Positions 43,601-47,168 of a stretch of DNA of 47,168 nucleotides are shown one piece after another. The position numbers and the translations under genes are program-made. The notes below the pieces were generated by a model. That model had not been told where the DNA came from, ran no database searches, and saw only the letters and a program-made list of their open reading frames with translations. Numbering within the stretch: position 1 is the stretch's first letter; every line of letters starts with the position of its first letter. The DNA is from Flammula alnicola (Eukaryota > Basidiomycota > Agaricomycetes > Agaricales > Strophariaceae), in the NCBI GenBank assembly GCA_015499995.1, contig JADNRV010000353.1, positions 1 to 47,168 on the forward strand, written 5' to 3'.

Positions 43601-44602
43601 TCTGAGAGTGTGTCGAGCATTGGCGACATCAAGGATATCGACTGTGCTAGCTGGGTAGGATCGGCTGCTGACAGGAATGCCACAGAGGCCAGAAGAGCTG
43701 CATGTCGAACCTACACAACAAGCCTGGTTAGAATGTTACGGTAGACAGGAAAAGCAAAATACATACCTCAATATTTTCCTGATCCTTCAACCCCCTTTGA
43801 AATACTCCAAGAACGGCATCTATCTGGAGGTCCATCACTAGATTTGGACAGCCGGCGAATATCCTATGTGCGCTCTCCCGCTGCAGAACTGCAGGCGCAC
43901 TTTGCTCCGACTGCTGCGAGGGATTCGAGTGGGTCATGGCAAATGCCTGGGCTTGGAGGGCGTGCCACGGCCGTCCGCGCATCATACCCTGGTTCGCGAG
44001 ATCGCAGATCGTGTCAACAGTCTTTCGGCGGACATTGGAGGAGGTTTCGTGTGACAGGGAGAAGAGGAGCAAACGTTCGAGGGTGGCAAGGGTTTGGTTG
44101 GAGAGGTGGTCATATAGAGTCTGGCGGGTCCCTGGTGGATTAGGCTGAGATGACGCTGTGGGCGCTGGTCGGAAAAGTAGGCGCCTGAGGAGGACGAGGG
44201 AGAACGAGCGCATCTGAAGGCACATGTTAGCTCCTTGAACGTAAAAGTGCGTCAAAATTAACCGAAAGAAGGCGAAAGATGAAAGCTTCGCCATGAATTC
44301 ACACTTTGACATAAAATGCGGGGTCGATTAAAAAGAAAACGAGGACGTACGACTTCTGTGTCCGCTGTGATAGCAAACTGGGCGAGCGCCAGGAGATACA
44401 GCTCCGGTGTATGTGCCAATCGCTCGTTGACAGCCTTCTCCGCGCTATCCATCCAGACAAACCGTTTAGCATGAATAATCCTCAGCATCCCAAAGCAATT
44501 CCAAAACACATACCTGGCACGAATCTCATTATCACCCAACACCAGATTAGACAAAATTTGGGTGAGTTCTGTCGAGATCTCTGGGGGTACGACGGCCTCC
44601 AT
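40610..44602 (-). CDS. Importin beta family nuclear transport receptor (Importin-5 / Kap121 type)
   Basis: Sixteen exons, all phases checked: 44602-44514, 44444-44351, 44213-43767, 43710-43090, 43014-42898, 42815-42726, 42650-42619, 42552-42490, 42421-42397, 42329-42256, 42172-41962, 41885-41780, 41719-41648, 41587-41426, 41370-41133, 41075-40610. The product has 968 residues of HEAT-like helices. Diagnostic wording includes EKAVNERLAHTPELYLLALA at the N-terminus, FDWRVRHAGLMAIAAIGEG, NDSHPRVRYAACQCVGQL, EPRVHAHAASALINFCEG, FRPDSTTLIELLM, GHYLMATWAKICQAMG and LPCLRFYFHEGVREACAM, all as in Importin-5/Kap121, which carries cargo with Ran-GTP through nuclear pores. An insert rich in Ser/Pro/Asp (about residues 265-350) is family-atypical. 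The protein ends in an acidic DSDEDGDEES tail shortly after an LEDMAKML block, earlier than the roughly 1,090 residues of known members. Confidence 0.9.
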
Positions 44603-46222
44603 GTCGGCGAGGTCGATGTGATAGATATTAGAAGATATGTTATAATGGAGAGCGCGCAACGAACGAACGAAAGAGGCCACACACAAAAAAAAAGAAGCGA
44701 ACAAATGGAGATTGGAACAGGCCTCCTGGCGGGAAAATCGGCACGGGCTAACCGTGTTATCAAGCTCGGCTATCCCCGGCATCTCGAGTACCACTAATAC
44801 TTTCTGTAAAATGTCCAGCTGAGCCTGCGCGAGAATTACAACTACTTATACTCTATCGCAACCTCGGGCATAAGTCTAGCCAAAGTCAATCACAAAGTTT
44901 ACGCCTTGTCGAAACCATCGCAATAAAGCCTCAGGCCTCAAGCTTAAGCTCAAGATCTCACTGCGCACCTGCAATCCAGGCATTAGAAATCTCTCGTTCA
45001 AAACATTCACTCCTTGATTCTCATTTCCGCATCAGGCAAAATATATTCGTAGTACCCAGAGTGGTGGAAAAAAAAGAAAAGAACTAAACCACGAAAAGAA
45101 AATAAAAAAACTACTTGTACACGATATGAACTTGAACGATGCTCGTAGATATTGATAGGTAAAAAAGAAAAATTGACTTGGCTAGGCTTGGATCCTATAG
45201 GGTACTTCCGGAAACTGGTATTAAGACATGGGATTTGTAGGGAGTCGCGACGTGGACTGTCGAGAAGCAGAGGGTGCGTTGGGTAGAGACAAGGGAGGCA
45301 TGACGATCTCGCGGTGTAAAATATTAAGCCGGCGCCGCGGATATCGATGTGGAGGTCGCGAAGACAAGAAAATCGTCGACTGTGAGGGCTGGCGTAGTAA
45401 CGTCGACGTAGATGGGGGTAGTATTGATGATGGCCAGACATGACTGCGGATTGCGCTATGTACAAACCGACTCGGACACGGAAAAGAAATATATAAGAAA
45501 CAGATGAAGAATATGAGTTCGGGGGACAGGAAGACAGGAGACGCCACGAAGAAGGCCAAATGTCAATGTCATCGCAACAAGAACGCGGTAGAGTGGACGC
45601 CATGAGGCTGGACGAGGGAGAGCTACCGAGCGAGTCGAAGTGTCACCAAGACGATCACAACGGCCAAATTCGACCCGGAGATCACGGACGTCGGTGACAT
45701 TTGGGTGGACGCCGGGTTCAATGCTGGGAGGATGAGTGCCGGTGGGTGACGTCTGAATCCCCACGCATCCCCACACACTAGGCAGAACGCCTGGGCACAT
45801 GACCTGGGGCGTCCACGTAGTCGTTAGAGGGGCGTTCCGTGACAAGGGGAAGGCTGCTGCTGGAGGGGCGGCTGGTGGAGAGGCGGCTCCCACCCGTGTA
45901 TCATGATGAGATCAAGCATGGGCGGTGAGATCCTGAGCGGTAAGATGGCGGTGCAACAGTTTCAACTAGACGTCATATGAAGGTTTGATGAAATGGGGGA
46001 GATGATGGGGTATGGGTGGTATGATGAACGAGGGATGCTGATATAGATGCAAGTGAGCGTGATACGAGCGATACTGTTCGTAACAAACAGGGCGAGTAAG
46101 CAAAAGAGAAGAAAAGGATGAAAGAAAACTTACAAAACAAACGAGAGCATTGACGACCGGACAAATCTACATAGAGAAAGAAGCGAAGAGACCGAGAAGG
46201 AAACGAAGCCGTCGGCGCTGTA
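44603..46222. other. Intergenic between importin and G-alpha genes
   Basis: 1.6 kb containing the importin promoter and the 3' flank of the G-alpha gene. Frames of 145 codons (45456-45893) and 198 codons (45007-45603) on the minus strand are open but low-complexity or unsupported. I see no RNA gene or repeat. Confidence 0.35.
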
Positions 46223-47138
46223 TCATAGGATTCCTGAATCCTTAAGAGCATTTTGCAGTATTGTTTCCTTCACGGCGGCAAATACTAGCCGGACATTTGA
46301 TGTATCGGTCGCTTGAGTCAGACTAGATGAACGACATGAGCGTTAGATGTCCGACGACGATGTCGAGCGAGACGTACTGTGGATATACACTCAGTCGTGC
46401 CCTGTTTGCCTGCATGAATTTCCACAAAATATACTTTGCCGCCTTGTTGATATCTGTACCACCAGTATACTCGGGGAAATACCGCTCCAAGGGTACCTAT
46501 GCATGATGGTAAGGCGGATCACTTTGGGGCACGAAGATGCGGACTAACTAACCTTGGGCAGCTTGCTCTTAAAGACGTCGATCTTATTCAGGAACAGAAT
46601 GATCGATGTGCGCAGGAACCACCGCGAGTGATGACGGATTCGAACAGGATGAGGGACTCGAGCATCCGGTTCTGTGGCAAAAAGATGAGCCCGGCACCCG
46701 AACAACGAAAATAGGACCAACGCACCTGTGATTTCTCCTCCAGTAGAACCTGGTCGTACTCGCTGAGCGCAGTGCAGAAGATAATGGACGTCACGGACTC
46801 GAAGCAGTGGATCCACTTTTTGCGTTCCGACCGCTGCCCACCGACATCGAACATGTGTATTCTGGAGACAGAGATAGGTCAGCTCTCACGTCGAAAAGGA
46901 CCGATGACCCCATGACGTCGGAACCGAGACGACATATCAAGGCCGTTCAAAGGCAAAGGGAGAGCAAAGAGAGGGACGGGTGCAGAACGCCGTGGGCACG
47001 GCGTGCAGGGAACCGGAAAAGGAAGGTGACAACGATACTCACGAGAGTTGGCCCATGGTGAATCTCGTCTCTGAGATGCCCACGCTCTTCTGCCTCGCCC
47101 TCAACACGTCCGTCTCATTGGGCAGATAGCCCGGGGTG
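46223..47138 (-). CDS. Heterotrimeric G-protein alpha subunit, 3' part, with apparent frameshift
   Basis: Partial at the window end; the 5' exons lie beyond 47168. Exons seen: 47138-47043, 46861-46726, 46671-46553, 46496-46378, 46322-46223. Motifs: [12 protein letters not shown] with the switch I Arg, [18 protein letters not shown] (switch II, catalytic Gln), LFLNKIDVF (the NKxD guanine motif), [21 protein letters not shown] (the TCAT-type loop) and the C-terminal receptor-contact tail NALKDSGIL, as in fungal class III (cAMP-linked) subunits. Two oddities: switch I reads R-Q-K-S-V-G-I, with Ser where most have the Mg-binding Thr, and at 46629-46630 one base is missing between FESVI and [10 protein letters not shown], which shifts the frame. 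The following exon phases only fit if one base is counted in, so the locus is a pseudogene or the base call is wrong. Confidence 0.85.
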
Positions 47139-47168
47139 CTATTCGTAGCACACGCTGAGAAACTGTAT

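Noticed and set aside
44485..44794. Upstream start (MPGIAELD) for the importin gene
   Set aside because: No acceptor joins it in frame to the EISTEL segment; the ATG at 44602 gives the normal importin N-terminus.
45007..45603. 198-codon minus-strand frame between importin and G-alpha
   Set aside because: Low-complexity, no start context, no domain; includes pyrimidine-rich flank translated as Ser/Phe/Leu.

Overview
The window looks like nuclear DNA of a mushroom-forming basidiomycete (Agaricomycetes-like). The evidence is many short phase-checked introns of about 50-80 nt with GT..AG ends, coiled-coil F-box proteins, a CFEM protein, an Aleuria-type lectin, HNH-domain proteins of the basidiomycete kind, and a G-protein alpha subunit ending in the fungal LKDSGIL tail. 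No species is assigned. All gene models were spliced by hand from reading frames and splice motifs; no database search was possible.

Layout. 0.3-5.1 kb: an exosome RNase PH-like subunit (Rrp46 type), a small decayed frame, and a 14-exon GMC oxidoreductase with one apparent base missing near its start. 5.4-8.5 kb: an intron-containing tRNA-Ala(UGC), a secreted CFEM protein and a VOC/glyoxalase-fold protein. 10.3-12.4 kb: an element bounded by 25-bp imperfect inverted repeats that contains a 5'-truncated, nonsense-mutated copy of the proteasome ubiquitin receptor RPN10. 13.5-18.9 kb: two tandem F-box paralogues with a hAT-type MITE between them. 19.3-21.4 kb: a short fungal lectin gene and a broken second copy. 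22.2-25.9 kb: an unresolved intron-dense stretch, then an HNH-like protein gene. 26.3-30.3 kb: a transposon graveyard with a second copy of the same MITE, then a TA-flanked element nested with a long foldback element, another hAT-type element and a small inverted-repeat element. 30.6-39.5 kb: tandem-domain ABM protein, DUF4267 membrane protein, F-box-like protein, HNH protein, an ATPase-dead Hsp70-like protein, and a WD40/coiled-coil protein. 40.6-47.2 kb: a 16-exon importin-beta gene and the 3' part of a G-alpha gene.

The genes do not form an evident pathway or biosynthetic cluster. They mix conserved housekeeping genes at the edges (exosome, importin, G-alpha, tRNA) with fast-evolving lineage-specific families in the middle. 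The middle is where DNA transposons are concentrated. The most interesting items are the gene-fragment-carrying inverted-repeat element, the nested transposon series whose empty site can be read from its own opposite arm, and two or three coding frames broken by a single missing base. Those breaks may be real lesions or sequencing errors.
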